DNA from: Pseudomonas monsensis
GTDB lineage: Bacteria > Pseudomonadota > Gammaproteobacteria > Pseudomonadales > Pseudomonadaceae
DNA length: 64,000 nt
Direction: 5' to 3'
Assembly: GCF_014268495.2 (NCBI RefSeq)
Contig: NZ_CP077087.1
Location: 6,126,001-6,190,000 of the forward strand
Positions 44,819 to 53,900 of this stretch are shown one piece after another. The notes below the pieces were generated by a model. It was not told the DNA's origin, ran no database searches, and worked only from the letters and a program-made list of their open reading frames with translations. Position numbers and translations under genes: made by a program. Position 1 is the first letter of the stretch, and every line of letters starts with the position of its first letter.

Positions 44819-45597
44819 TGCGCCCTCAGCAGCTCGCGTACACGGCTGGAAGCAGCACGATTTTTTGCGCCGAGACGGTTGCTCAAGTCAGTGCTGGAGA
44901 TATCGCCGATGGCCTGTTTCAGGCATTCGTTCACCCGTGCCAGATCCTCAACGGTCGGCTGTTCAATCTGCTCAACCGACAAGGTTTCCCAGAGCAGTCC
45001 GAGACTCGCATAGCTGTCGATGTCATACGCCATTGGCGGAACGCTGGCCGCCAGCGCTTCCAGTTCCTCGACACTGCGCAAGGTCACCCGCGCCGCCGAG
45101 GCTTTGCCCATCGCATGCACCATCACCCCGGGATCACGCAGGGCAATCAAACGATTGGCCTGATAACCATGAGCAAGAAACGCCCCCGACATGGCCTTGC
45201 CCACCAGCAGCGCAATCACCGGATGCCCGGCCAGACGTGCGCGGGCATAACTGTCCGCCGCACCGGCCAGCGCTTGATGAATGCCGAGGGCTTCTTCGCG
45301 ACGACCGTAAGCCTGGCTCGGCACATCGACGATGGCGATGATCGGGCGTTTCTGTGTTTTGTCGCGGTCGGCAGTGATCGCCTCATCCACAGCCTTGGCC
45401 AGGCCCCAGCCTTCGAGCAAACCGACCTCGCCGTTGCGAGCACGTGGATAACGGTTGTCCGGGTCAGCGACCACGGCGATAAACCGTCCGAGTTCGCCAT
45501 CCGCCACCTTCAACGAGGCCGGCAGCCCTTCAACCACCACAGCACCCGCGCTCAAGGCGTTAAACCAGTTCAAACCGCGCAGTGAATAACCGCTCAT
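44812..45597 (-). CDS. Malonate decarboxylase gamma subunit
   Basis: 261 residues, a crotonase/carboxyltransferase-fold subunit that with MdcD decarboxylates malonyl-ACP. Seen: RPIIAIVDVPSQAYGRREEALGIHQALA, the Gly-rich LLVGKAMSGAFLAHGYQANRLIAL oxyanion segment, and VMVHAMGKASAARVTLRS. The ATG overlaps the mdcD stop (ATGA). Confidence 0.93.
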   Translation of the reverse strand: MSGYSLRGLNWFNALSAGAVVVEGLPASLKVADGELGRFIAVVADPDNRYPRARNGEVGLLEGWGLAKAVDEAITADRDKTQKRPIIAIVDVPSQAYGRREEALGIHQALAGAADSYARARLAGHPVIALLVGKAMSGAFLAHGYQANRLIALRDPGVMVHAMGKASAARVTLRSVEELEALAASVPPMAYDIDSYASLGLLWETLSVEQIEQPTVEDLARVNECLKQAIGDISSTDLSNRLGAKNRAASSRVRELLRAQW

Positions 45598-46445
45598 GAG
45601 CGCTCTCCTTGATACAGATCGCGAACCACCGACGGTTCGATTTGCTTGTCAGTGTTCAGGCTCGTCAGACGTTGCAGAAACCATTCGGCACGTTGGCTGC
45701 GCGGCTGAGTCGGCAAACCCTGCTGAAGCAATTGGCCAACCTGCTGCCGAATCTGCGTCACGTCATCGGCGACATAACGATCCACCAAGCCGCTGGCGAA
45801 ACGCTGTTCACCACCGGTCAGGCTCCAGATGAAGGGCCGGTCGCGGGAGTCGTATTCTTCGATCCCGGCTTCCTGCTCGATCACTTGCGGGCCGTTCAAA
45901 CCGAGACGCGCTTCCTGGGTCACCAACAGATAGCTGCACAGCGCAGCGGCAATCGACATGCCGCCGAAACAACCGACGCTGCCCGCCACCACACCGACCA
46001 CCGGTTGGTACTGCTGCAAATCGACAATCGCCGCATGAATATCGGCAATCGCCGCCAGCCCAAGGTTGGCTTCCTGCAAACGCACGCCACCGGTTTCCAG
46101 CAGCAATACGGCGCGGGTCGGAATGCCCTTACGGTTGTCTTCGGCGGCCAGTTCCAGCGCGCCGGCGATCTTCGCCCCGCCGACTTCGCCGAGGCTGCCG
46201 CCCTGGAACGCGCCTTCGATGGCAGCGATCACCACCGGCAACCCGTCGAGGTTGCCCTTGGCGATTACCACGCCGTCATCGGCCTGCGGCACCACGCCCT
46301 GGCGTTCGAGCCATGGCGACATGACGCGCTGAAACGGGTCGAGCAATTCGCGGAAGGTTCCGGCATCGAGCAAGGCTTGCGCCCGTTGCCGCGCACCGAG
46401 TTCGACAAAGCTGTGTTTGTGCAACAGCGCTGCGCTGTCAGTCAT
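45594..46445 (-). CDS. Malonate decarboxylase beta subunit
   Basis: 283 residues, the other half of the carboxyltransferase-like decarboxylase. Seen: GALELAAEDNRKGIPTRAVLLLETGGVRLQEAN and VVGVVAGSVGCFGGMSIAAALCSYLLVTQ. Start MTDSAALLHKHSF at 46445 overlaps the mdcC stop by eight bases; the frame extending to 46589 lies in mdcC and was discarded. Confidence 0.93.
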   Translation of the reverse strand: MTDSAALLHKHSFVELGARQRAQALLDAGTFRELLDPFQRVMSPWLERQGVVPQADDGVVIAKGNLDGLPVVIAAIEGAFQGGSLGEVGGAKIAGALELAAEDNRKGIPTRAVLLLETGGVRLQEANLGLAAIADIHAAIVDLQQYQPVVGVVAGSVGCFGGMSIAAALCSYLLVTQEARLGLNGPQVIEQEAGIEEYDSRDRPFIWSLTGGEQRFASGLVDRYVADDVTQIRQQVGQLLQQGLPTQPRSQRAEWFLQRLTSLNTDKQIEPSVVRDLYQGERS

Positions 46446-46737
46446 GGCCGATCTCCTCGAAACCTTGTTCCAGACGCAAGCGCACCACCCCCGGCGTCGC
46501 GCCGAAATCGTGGATGTCGATGGCCATCGCCGGTGGTGTAGTGCCGTCGAACATCCGCGCAAACAGATGCTGCCAACGCTGCTGCGCACCGTTGACCGAA
46601 GTCTGCACGTTGATCGTCAGCTTGCCGGCCAGCCCTGGTTCGATCAGCACTTCCAGATCACCCGAGCCGACACAACCGACCAGCGCGCGCCCGCGTGGCG
46701 GCTGCCCGGCGGGGAATTCAAAGGATAAGGTTTCCAT
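46438..46737 (-). CDS. Malonate decarboxylase acyl carrier protein (delta subunit)
   Basis: 99 residues. It carries the phosphoribosyl-dephospho-CoA prosthetic group on a Ser in the VGCVGSGDLEVL segment (about 22-33, Ser about 27). ATG at 46737 overlaps the mdcB stop by one base (TGATG); a TTG one codon earlier is less likely. Small, acidic, cytosolic. Confidence 0.92.
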   Translation of the reverse strand: METLSFEFPAGQPPRGRALVGCVGSGDLEVLIEPGLAGKLTINVQTSVNGAQQRWQHLFARMFDGTTPPAMAIDIHDFGATPGVVRLRLEQGFEEIGHD

Positions 46738-47609
46738 CAAAACGCTCCCTGAAGAATGCCGTCGCGCTCGATTCGGTCGAGCAGCAGCGTGGCGGCGAGC
46801 AAGTCGGCGGCGCCACCGGGCGAGGCATTCAATGCGATGAGTTGTTGATCCAGTTCATGCAACCGGCGGCGACCGCTGAGGCTGGCGCTGCCACCGGCGT
46901 CGAGCACCGCTTGCGCGCCCTGCTGCATGGCGTGCAGACCCTCTTCGCCAGCGCGATAGAGCACGCAGGTGTCGGCCAGGTCAGTCATGATTGCGAGCAA
47001 GGCGTCGAGCCGGGCGATCTGTTCGCCGTGGCCGTTGCCGCGACTGCGCTTGAGTTGTGGCAGGCCGCGTTGCAGCACGGACGGGAAGCCGAGTTGCGCT
47101 TCCTCACGGGCGCCGCGTGCGCCGTAACGCAGGGCGACTTGGGCGCCGTGGCTGAGTGGGCGCGGTGCGTAGCGGTCGTCGAGTAATGCCAGACGTGCGG
47201 CGCGCAGGGTTACGGCATTGGCGCTGCTGGATTTCGCGTCCAGTGCAGCCGCTGTGACGATCAGGCCCAAGGCCCAGATCGCCCCGCGATGGGTGTTCAC
47301 ACCATTGGTGGTGGCGAGCATGGCTTGCTCGCCTTCGCGACCGATGCGGCCAATCGCTTCGCGCAACGTTGAATCGACTTCACCGATTGCAACCGCCGCT
47401 TCAGCCATTTCCTTGAACGCCGGCCACAACGACAACGCGGAGGCGTGCATCAGGCCCAAGTGCAAATCGGTATGCGCGCCGTTACCACGACGGTCGACCA
47501 GCGCCGGTTTCGGCGACAGATCGGCTTCGTCGATCAACGCGTCCACCGCCAGGTCGGCCAGGCGTTCGCTCAGGCTGAGCGGTTTCGCTTGCAAATTGAA
47601 TGCGTGCAT
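46737..47609 (-). CDS. Triphosphoribosyl-dephospho-CoA synthase
   Basis: 290 residues, the CitG/MdcB-type enzyme making the prosthetic-group precursor from dephospho-CoA and ATP. Seen: VDRRGNGAHTDLHLGLMHASALSLWPAF (about 38-65), TNGVNTHRGAIWALGL and the C-terminal PGGAADLLAATLLL. The ATG overlaps the mdcA stop by one base (TAATG). A much longer open frame upstream to 48350 lies within mdcA and is a shadow. Confidence 0.93.
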   Translation of the reverse strand: MHAFNLQAKPLSLSERLADLAVDALIDEADLSPKPALVDRRGNGAHTDLHLGLMHASALSLWPAFKEMAEAAVAIGEVDSTLREAIGRIGREGEQAMLATTNGVNTHRGAIWALGLIVTAAALDAKSSSANAVTLRAARLALLDDRYAPRPLSHGAQVALRYGARGAREEAQLGFPSVLQRGLPQLKRSRGNGHGEQIARLDALLAIMTDLADTCVLYRAGEEGLHAMQQGAQAVLDAGGSASLSGRRRLHELDQQLIALNASPGGAADLLAATLLLDRIERDGILQGAF

Positions 47610-49279
47610 TACCAACTCCTGAACTTGGCGGGCGGGTTGTACAAGCCACCGGACCACTCGACCAGATCGGCCACGCTTTTCGCCGCCAGCAGTTCGCGGG
47701 TGGCGTCGGTGCGGCGGATGCCGAGGTCTTCGGGCAAGGCGATCAGGCCTTCGCGGCGCATGCGTTCGGTGTCTTTCGGGTTGTGCCGCAGGCCGATGGC
47801 GGTGACGCCCGCGACCGCTGCGATCATCGCCTGACGCTCTTCCAGCGAGCGCGCCTTGTACAGATAGGCGATGCCCTCTTCGGTGAGCAGGTGGGTGACG
47901 TCGTCGCCGTAAATCATGATCGGCGCCAGCGGCATCCCGCTTTTCTTCGCCACCTCCACGGCGTCGAGGGTTTCGACAAAGGTCGGTTTGCCGCCCTCCT
48001 GAAAGGTCTCGACCATTTGCACCACGAGTTTCTTGCCGCGTTCGAGCATCGGTTGCTGCGCATCGTCGTGGCGCATGTCCAGCCACGCCGGGGTGCCGTG
48101 ACGCCGACCGCGCGGGTCGTGGCCCATGTTCGGCGCACCGCCGAAACCGGCGAGGCGACCACGGGTGACGGTCGAGGAATGGCCGTCGCCATCGACCTGC
48201 AACGTCGCGCCGATAAACAGATCCACCGCGTATTGCCCGGCCAGTTGGCAGAACATCCGGTTGGAACGCAGCGAGCCGTCGCGCCCGGTGAAGAACACGT
48301 CGGGCCGTGCGGCGATGTAGTTTTCCATGCCCAGTTCGGTGCCGAAGCAATGCACGCTTTCGACCCAGCCACTTTCGATCGCCGGGATCAGCGTCGGGTG
48401 CGGGTTGAGCGTCCAGTTGCGGCAGATCTTGCCCTTGAGGCCGAGGGATTCGCCGTAGGTCGGCAGGATCAGTTCAATGGCGGCAGTGTTGAAACCGATG
48501 CCGTGGTTGAGCGACTGCACATTGTGTTTTTCGTAGATGCCACGGATCGCCATCATCGCCATCAACACGTGCACCGGTTTGATGTGCCGTGGGTCGCGGG
48601 TGAACAGCGGTTCGATGTAGAACGGCTTGTCGGCCACCACCACGAAGTCGACCCAGGATGCCGGGATATCGACGCGGGGCAGTTCGCTGACGTCGTCGAC
48701 CAACTGATTGACTTGGACGATAACGATGCCGTCGCTGAACGCGGCCGGTTCGATCAGTGCCGGGGTGTCTTCGGTGCTCGGGCCGGTGTAGATGTTGCCG
48801 GCGCGGTCAGCCATGAACCCGGCCGAGAGCACGACGTTGGGAATCAGGTCCACCACCAGCCGCGCATAGAGTTCGATGTAGGTGTGAATCGCGCCGACTT
48901 CCAACAGGCCGTCTTCGAGCAACTGGCTGATGCGCAGGCTCTGAGTGCCGGCAAAGGAGAAGTCGAGCTTGCGGGCGATGCCGCGTTCGAACAGGTCCAG
49001 ATGCTCGGAGCGACCGACGCTGGGCATGATCATGTGCAGGTCGTGGAGCTTTTCCGGGTCGGCCTTGGCCAGCGAACGGGAAAGGAAATCCGCCTGCTTC
49101 TGGTTGTTGCCCTCCAGCACCACACGGTCGCCGGGATGAATCAGCGCTTCGAGCGCGGCGACGATCTTGTCGGTGGGCAACACCACACCGTCGGCCAGCC
49201 CGCGCACCTTGTCGAGGCGGCGCTGCTTCTCGTCACGCCGCCGCGTCCAGCGCGAGTCGGGGGAAATTGTTGTTGTCAT
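47609..49279 (-). CDS. Malonate decarboxylase alpha subunit (acetyl-S-ACP:malonate transferase)
   Basis: 556 residues, a CoA-transferase-fold enzyme that swaps acetyl for malonyl on MdcC. Seen: GDRVVLEGNNQKQADFLS, GFMADRAGNIYTGPSTEDTP, and GRLAGFGGAPNMGHDPRGRRHGTPAW near residue 390. ATG at 49279 has a GGAG site five bases away; GTG two codons earlier is an alternative. First gene of mdcABCDEGH-madLM. Confidence 0.95.
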   Translation of the reverse strand: MTTTISPDSRWTRRRDEKQRRLDKVRGLADGVVLPTDKIVAALEALIHPGDRVVLEGNNQKQADFLSRSLAKADPEKLHDLHMIMPSVGRSEHLDLFERGIARKLDFSFAGTQSLRISQLLEDGLLEVGAIHTYIELYARLVVDLIPNVVLSAGFMADRAGNIYTGPSTEDTPALIEPAAFSDGIVIVQVNQLVDDVSELPRVDIPASWVDFVVVADKPFYIEPLFTRDPRHIKPVHVLMAMMAIRGIYEKHNVQSLNHGIGFNTAAIELILPTYGESLGLKGKICRNWTLNPHPTLIPAIESGWVESVHCFGTELGMENYIAARPDVFFTGRDGSLRSNRMFCQLAGQYAVDLFIGATLQVDGDGHSSTVTRGRLAGFGGAPNMGHDPRGRRHGTPAWLDMRHDDAQQPMLERGKKLVVQMVETFQEGGKPTFVETLDAVEVAKKSGMPLAPIMIYGDDVTHLLTEEGIAYLYKARSLEERQAMIAAVAGVTAIGLRHNPKDTERMRREGLIALPEDLGIRRTDATRELLAAKSVADLVEWSGGLYNPPAKFRSW

Positions 49280-49356
49280 GCTCACTCCACGGGGTTCGCT
49301 GTCGTGGAGCTAAGGTAGGCGTGTGGGGTGGGGGCATCAATCAAGCGCGGTGGCGA

Positions 49357-49379
49357 ATCGTTACGCTCAGGGTAATGAT
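49357..49379. promoter_or_regulatory. Candidate MdcR operator upstream of mdcA
   Basis: ATCGTTAC and GTAATGAT, 8-base arms with one mismatch and a 7-base centre, 78 bases before the mdcA ATG. The inverted-repeat form and position suit a LysR-type site; no experiment is implied. Confidence 0.5.
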
Positions 49380-49388
49380 CAAGAGCCG

Positions 49389-49564
49389 CCCTCACCCTAG
49401 CCCTCTCCCGGAGGGAGAGGGGACCTACCGAGGTGTCTGGCGCCATACATCGACCTGCCCCACCGAGTCGATTATGAATTCACAGCAGTATTTTCAGGTC
49501 GGCGTAACTTGTGAGCATCCTGCGGTCGGCCCCCTCTCCCTCCGGGAGAGGGCTGGGGTGAGGG
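49389..49564. repeat. Composite repeat module D (single unit)
   Basis: CCCTCACCCTAGCCCTCTCC to GGGAGAGGGCTGGGGTGAGG enclosing one unit with CATCGACCTGCCCCACC, GTCGATTATGAATTCACAG and TTTTCAGGTCGGCG, close to array A's unit. It shows the unamplified form of the module. Confidence 0.88.
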
Positions 49565-49577
49565 TCGGGCTTTTTCG

Positions 49578-49943
49578 CTATTCCGTCGGCACCAACTTAT
49601 CCAACACCCGATTCACCGCCATCTCCGCCACCATCACTACCTGCGCAATACCTTGCACAGTCTTACGGTGCGTACCTTCCACCATTGCCGCGTGGTTATT
49701 GAGCATGACCGTAGCCGAACCAAGGGTTTCACTGGCGTCGGCCAACAGGGATTCGGTGTCGGCATTGGGGTTGGCCATATACAGCGTGTTGGGGGTGTAA
49801 GGCGTGGCCATCAGGTCGGCGTTGGTCGGGCCGAGGTAATGGTCGAGGGCGCGTTCGGCGGCTTCGTGGAGTTTCTTGGAGTCGGGGGATTCGTAGGGGG
49901 ATGCCGGGTCGGTGGACGGCGGGTTAGGCGTTACTTTGAACAT
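49578..49943 (-). CDS. DUF3077/DUF6124-type small protein (paralog 2)
   Basis: 121 residues, paralogous to the protein at 6327-6689: TDPASPYESPDSKKLHEAAERALDHYL, TESLLADASETLGSATVMLNN and RKTVQGIAQVVMVAEMAVNRVLD. Soluble, no signal peptide, function unknown. The start ATG 49943 follows only a weak GAGG. The 337 bases upstream repeat the structured leader of copy 1, so leader and gene travel as one unit. Confidence 0.8.
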   Translation of the reverse strand: MFKVTPNPPSTDPASPYESPDSKKLHEAAERALDHYLGPTNADLMATPYTPNTLYMANPNADTESLLADASETLGSATVMLNNHAAMVEGTHRKTVQGIAQVVMVAEMAVNRVLDKLVPTE

Positions 49944-50280
49944 GGGGATGAACCTCTATTAGGCCTCACCATCCCGCTGCTAAACGGTAGGGTGGCGGCT
50001 ATGCGCAAGTTAGCAGACCGGTCAAACCCCAACCCGGCGCACCCGAAGGTGCCATGCGCACAGCCACCATCAAGCGCAGGCGAATGCCTGACTGGATGAG
50101 ACTTGTACAACCGAGGTAAGGAAGAAGCCGGGCTGCTAAACCCGATCACTGGGAATCAGTGACGGAATCAAGTTACGCAGCCTGCCCAAGGCGCACAAGC
50201 CGGCGGATTCTGGTGCATGCGTAGGCAGCGGCGCAAGGATTTGTAGGCCAGTGAGCCGTAACACCGAGTGTCTTTAAACA
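49944..50280 (-). ncRNA. Structured leader of the DUF6124-type gene (copy 2)
   Basis: 337 bases on the minus strand, from TGTTTAAAG to the ATG, colinear with 5987-6326. Same elements: hairpin at 50162-50146 (TCACTG/CAGTGA), TTAGCAG in a CGGG/CCCG hairpin loop (50139-50133), GCACC-TTCG-GGTGC hairpin (50052-50039), CTGCTAA (50016-50010) and a second TTAGCAG (49983-49977). Against copy 1 the three heptamers change together (T to C, A to G), keeping the possible pairing, and the tetraloop stays UNCG. Confidence 0.6.
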
Positions 50281-50355
50281 ACTGCGCTGAAGGGTGTTTA
50301 TTACTCACAGAGATTGAGGATTTGTCTGTCGGATTGAGGTGTGGCGACTGGCGCT

Positions 50356-50448
50356 TTCGCGAGCAAGCTCGCTCCCACAGGAGATCTTCAGAGAACGCAG
50401 ATTTTGTGTACGACATAAACCCACTGTGGGAGCGAGCTTGCTCGCGAA
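50356..50448. repeat. REPIN downstream of chpC
   Basis: TTCGCGAGCAAGCTCGCTCC facing GGGAGCGAGCTTGCTCGCGA, about 45 bases apart. The remaining 50281-50355 stretch shows nothing. Confidence 0.9.
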
Positions 50449-50478
50449 GAGTCCAGTCTGGTCACCGCAAACCTTGGA

Positions 50479-50949
50479 TCAGTGAACGAGCCCCGCCTCC
50501 ACCAACAACTGCTCCAGCCCCAACAAATCCGGCACCTTCGCCACTTGGTCCCCGACCTGCACCGCCGCCTGTTCCAGCGCACACAACGGCACATCGACAT
50601 AACTCAACTGACTGTCGAGCTTGTACGAGCGCGGAATCCCCTGCACCAGCAGCGCAATGAACTTCAGCTCCGGCAACCCGCCCAGCGCATTCAAAATCAC
50701 GATCCGCGCGCGCTCGCCAATGACGATTTTCTGCCCGCACGCCGATTCAAAACTCAGCAGCGGAATCTGCCGCTCACGCCACGTAACCTTGCCGAGATAC
50801 CACGGCGGCGTATCCAGGTCGAAGGCGCTGGCCTGGTAGTCGATCAGCTCGGCCACGGCGACGTTGGGCAGGATCAGGTTGCGGTCGGCCAGTGGCAGCA
50901 GCAGGCCGGTGAGTTGGCTGGTGCGCGCGTTGTGGCGGCGCTCATGCAT
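50479..50949 (-). CDS. CheW-like protein ChpC
   Basis: 156 residues, one CheW/SH3-like domain (LILPNVAVAELIDYQ at the start, YLGKVTWRERQIPLLSFE in the middle). In P. aeruginosa ChpC is an accessory coupling protein of the Pil-Chp chemosensory system. Its ATG overlaps the chpA end by eight bases, where P. aeruginosa has chpB; no methylesterase gene is found here. Confidence 0.88.
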   Translation of the reverse strand: MHERRHNARTSQLTGLLLPLADRNLILPNVAVAELIDYQASAFDLDTPPWYLGKVTWRERQIPLLSFESACGQKIVIGERARIVILNALGGLPELKFIALLVQGIPRSYKLDSQLSYVDVPLCALEQAAVQVGDQVAKVPDLLGLEQLLVEAGLVH

Positions 50950-53900
50950 GTTTCTTGCTCCAGTGGGCAATGCTTTCGAGCAGCACCGATTCCTGGTACG
51001 GCTTGCCGAGGTAGTCGTTGACGCCGATGGCCATCGCGCGGTCGCGGTGTTTCTGCCCGGTGCGCGAGGTAATCATGATGATCGGCAGGTGTTGCAGGCG
51101 TTCGTCGTGGCGCACCTGGGTGGCGACTTCGAAACCGTCCATGCGCGGCATTTCGATGTCGAGCAGCATCAGGTCGGGCATGTGTTCTTCGAGCAGCAGC
51201 ATCGCGTCGACCCCGTCCTTGGCGGTCAGCACATTCATGCCGTGACGTTCGAGCAAACGACTGGTGACTTTGCGCACGGTCACCGAGTCGTCGACCACCA
51301 GCACCAGCAGCGGCTTTTGCGGCTCGCTGTCGATGTCCGCATGGGCCGGACGCTGCGCAACCCGCGCCTGCATCGCGCGGATCGGCGCCAGCAAATCGAG
51401 AATCAGCACCACCCGGCCATCGCCGAGAATCGTCGCCCCGGACACGCCCTGCACCGCGCCGAACTGCGGACCGAGGCTCTTGACCACGATTTCGCGGGTG
51501 CCGGCCATCGCGTCGACCTGCACCGCGATGTGCCGGTCGTTGCACTGCACCAGCAGCACCGGCAATGGCAGGCTCTGGCCGAGCAGTTTCGGGCGTGGCG
51601 CAGTTTTCAGCAGTTCGCCCAGATAGCACAACTCATAGCGCTGGCCGCCGTAGTGGTAGCTCGGCGGGTCGTTACGGAAGTGCCCTTCCAGATCATTCGG
51701 CAGGACGCGGACGATGCCTTCGATGGTGTTCAGCGGAATCGCATATTGATCCTCGCCACACTGCACCATCAGCGCGCGGTTGACCGACACGGTGAACGGC
51801 AGGCGAATGCGGAAATGCACGCCCTGCCCCGGCACCGAGTCGATGCTCATGGTGCCGCCGAGCTGGCGCACTTCCTCGTGGACCACGTCCATGCCGACGC
51901 CGCGCCCGGAAATCTGCGTGATCTTTTCAGCGGTGGAGAAACCCGGCTGGAGGATGAACTGCAATACATCGCGGTCGCTGATTTCGGCATCCGGAGCCAG
52001 CAAACCGCGCTTGATCGCCTTGCGCCGCACCGCTTCCAGCGGCACCCCGGCGCCGTCGTCGCGGATATCGAAAACGATGTCGCCGCCCTCACGGGACAAG
52101 TCCAGGCTGATCGTACCCTGTGCCGGTTTGCCCGCCGCCAGCCGCACTTCGGCAGACTCCAGACCGTGATCGACGGCGTTGCGCAGCATGTGCTCCAGCG
52201 GCGCGGCCATGCGTTCCAGCACGTTGCGGTCCATCTCGCCCTCGGCGTTGTCGATGATGAACGCGACGTCCTTGTTCAGCTCTTCGGCGACCTGCCGCAC
52301 GATGCGTTTGAGGCGCGGCAGCATGCGTTCGAACGGCACCATGCGCGTGCGCATCAGGCCTTCCTGCAATTCGGTGTTGATCCGCCCCTGTTGCTGCAAC
52401 AGGTTCTCGGCGTCGTGGTTGCGGCGGTCGAGGGTTTCCTTGAGGTCGAGCAGGTCGGAAGCGGATTCGAACAGCGCCCGCGACAGTTGCTGCAACTGCG
52501 AGTGGCGATCCATTTCCAGCGGGTCGAATTCTTCGTAACCGAGATGGTCGGCATCGACTTGCTGACGGCTGAGAATCCGTCCCTGGGTTTCGGTGTCGAG
52601 CCGACGCAATTGATCGCGCATGCGCTCGATGGTGGTTTCCATCTCGTTCAGTGCGGTTTGCGCATCACTGACCTGTTGCTCGATACGCCCACGGAAAATC
52701 GAGGTTTCCCCGGCCAGATTGACCAACTCGTCGAGCAGTTCGGCGGAGACCTTGACCATGTCCGCACCGGCATCGGCAGCCGGTGGCGCCGGCTCGGTCT
52801 TGGCGGGCAGCGGCAATACCGGCGGGGTTTCCACCGTCGCCGGATGACTGAAATTCTGGATCGCGCTGATCAGCCGATCGGCCGGCGGGCACGGTTGCCC
52901 GGCGCGCACCCCATCGAGCATTTGCGCCAGGCGGTCATGCCCGCGCTGGACCAGTGCGAACAGTTCCGCCGACGGCTGCAACGCCCCGGTGGAAAGGCTT
53001 TCGTAAAGGTATTCCAGCTCATGGGCGAGGTCGCCGATCGGACCGATCTCGACCATCCGTGCACCGCCCTTGAGGGTGTGCAGATCGCGCAGCAGGGTTT
53101 CCACTTCCTGGCGATTGCCCGGTTCGGCCTGCCAGCGCAGTAACGCCGCGCCAGAGTTTTCAATGATGTCGAAACCTTCTTCGAGGAAGATTTCCAGCAG
53201 CTCCGGATCGTGTGCGGCGCTGTCATGATCCGCCGTCGGTAGCGGTGCTTCGCCCAGCGGTTGCCCCTGACGCAGCTCGCGAATCGCGCCGATCAGTTCC
53301 TGCGCCGGGCTCAGCGGCTGATGGCTTTGCAACTGGTCAAGCAGCAACGCCAACTGCGCGTGGCTCTTGAGCAGTAACTGGCCCAAAGCGTCGCTGTGGC
53401 TGTAGCGGCGATCCACCAGACCTTCGTAAAGACTTTCCAGCTCCTGGGCCAGATCTGCGATGGCCGCCACTTCGGCCATGCGCGCGCCGCCCTTGAGGGT
53501 GTGCAGGTCGCGCTGCAATGAGGACAGCGGTGCGGCGTTGTCCGGGTCGTTGAGCCAGCGGTGCAAGGCTTGTCCGGCGCTGTCGAGAATGTCGACGGCC
53601 TCTTCGAGGAAGATCTCGACGATCTCGTCGTCGCCCTCGAACGATCTCGCCGACTGCTGCAACTCTGCGGTGGCGCTGCCCAGTTCACGAATGCTCAGGG
53701 TACGGCTGCCATCGCTGCGGATCAGGCCCATCGACGACGGGTCAAGGCTCTCGTCGAGCAACTCGTGCAGGGCGCGAATGCGCGCAGGCTGCGGCGTGAC
53801 TTCCTGGCCGGCGGCCAGTTCGTCGAGCATGTTGATCAGCGCTTCGTGGGCGTTCTGCGCTTCTTCGAAAAACCGCTCGCTGACCGCCAGGCTGCTTTCT

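Noticed and set aside
46737..48350. Long frame suggesting an N-terminal extension of MdcB
   Set aside because: Residues before 47609 are the out-of-frame reading of mdcA; MdcB family length starts at 47609.
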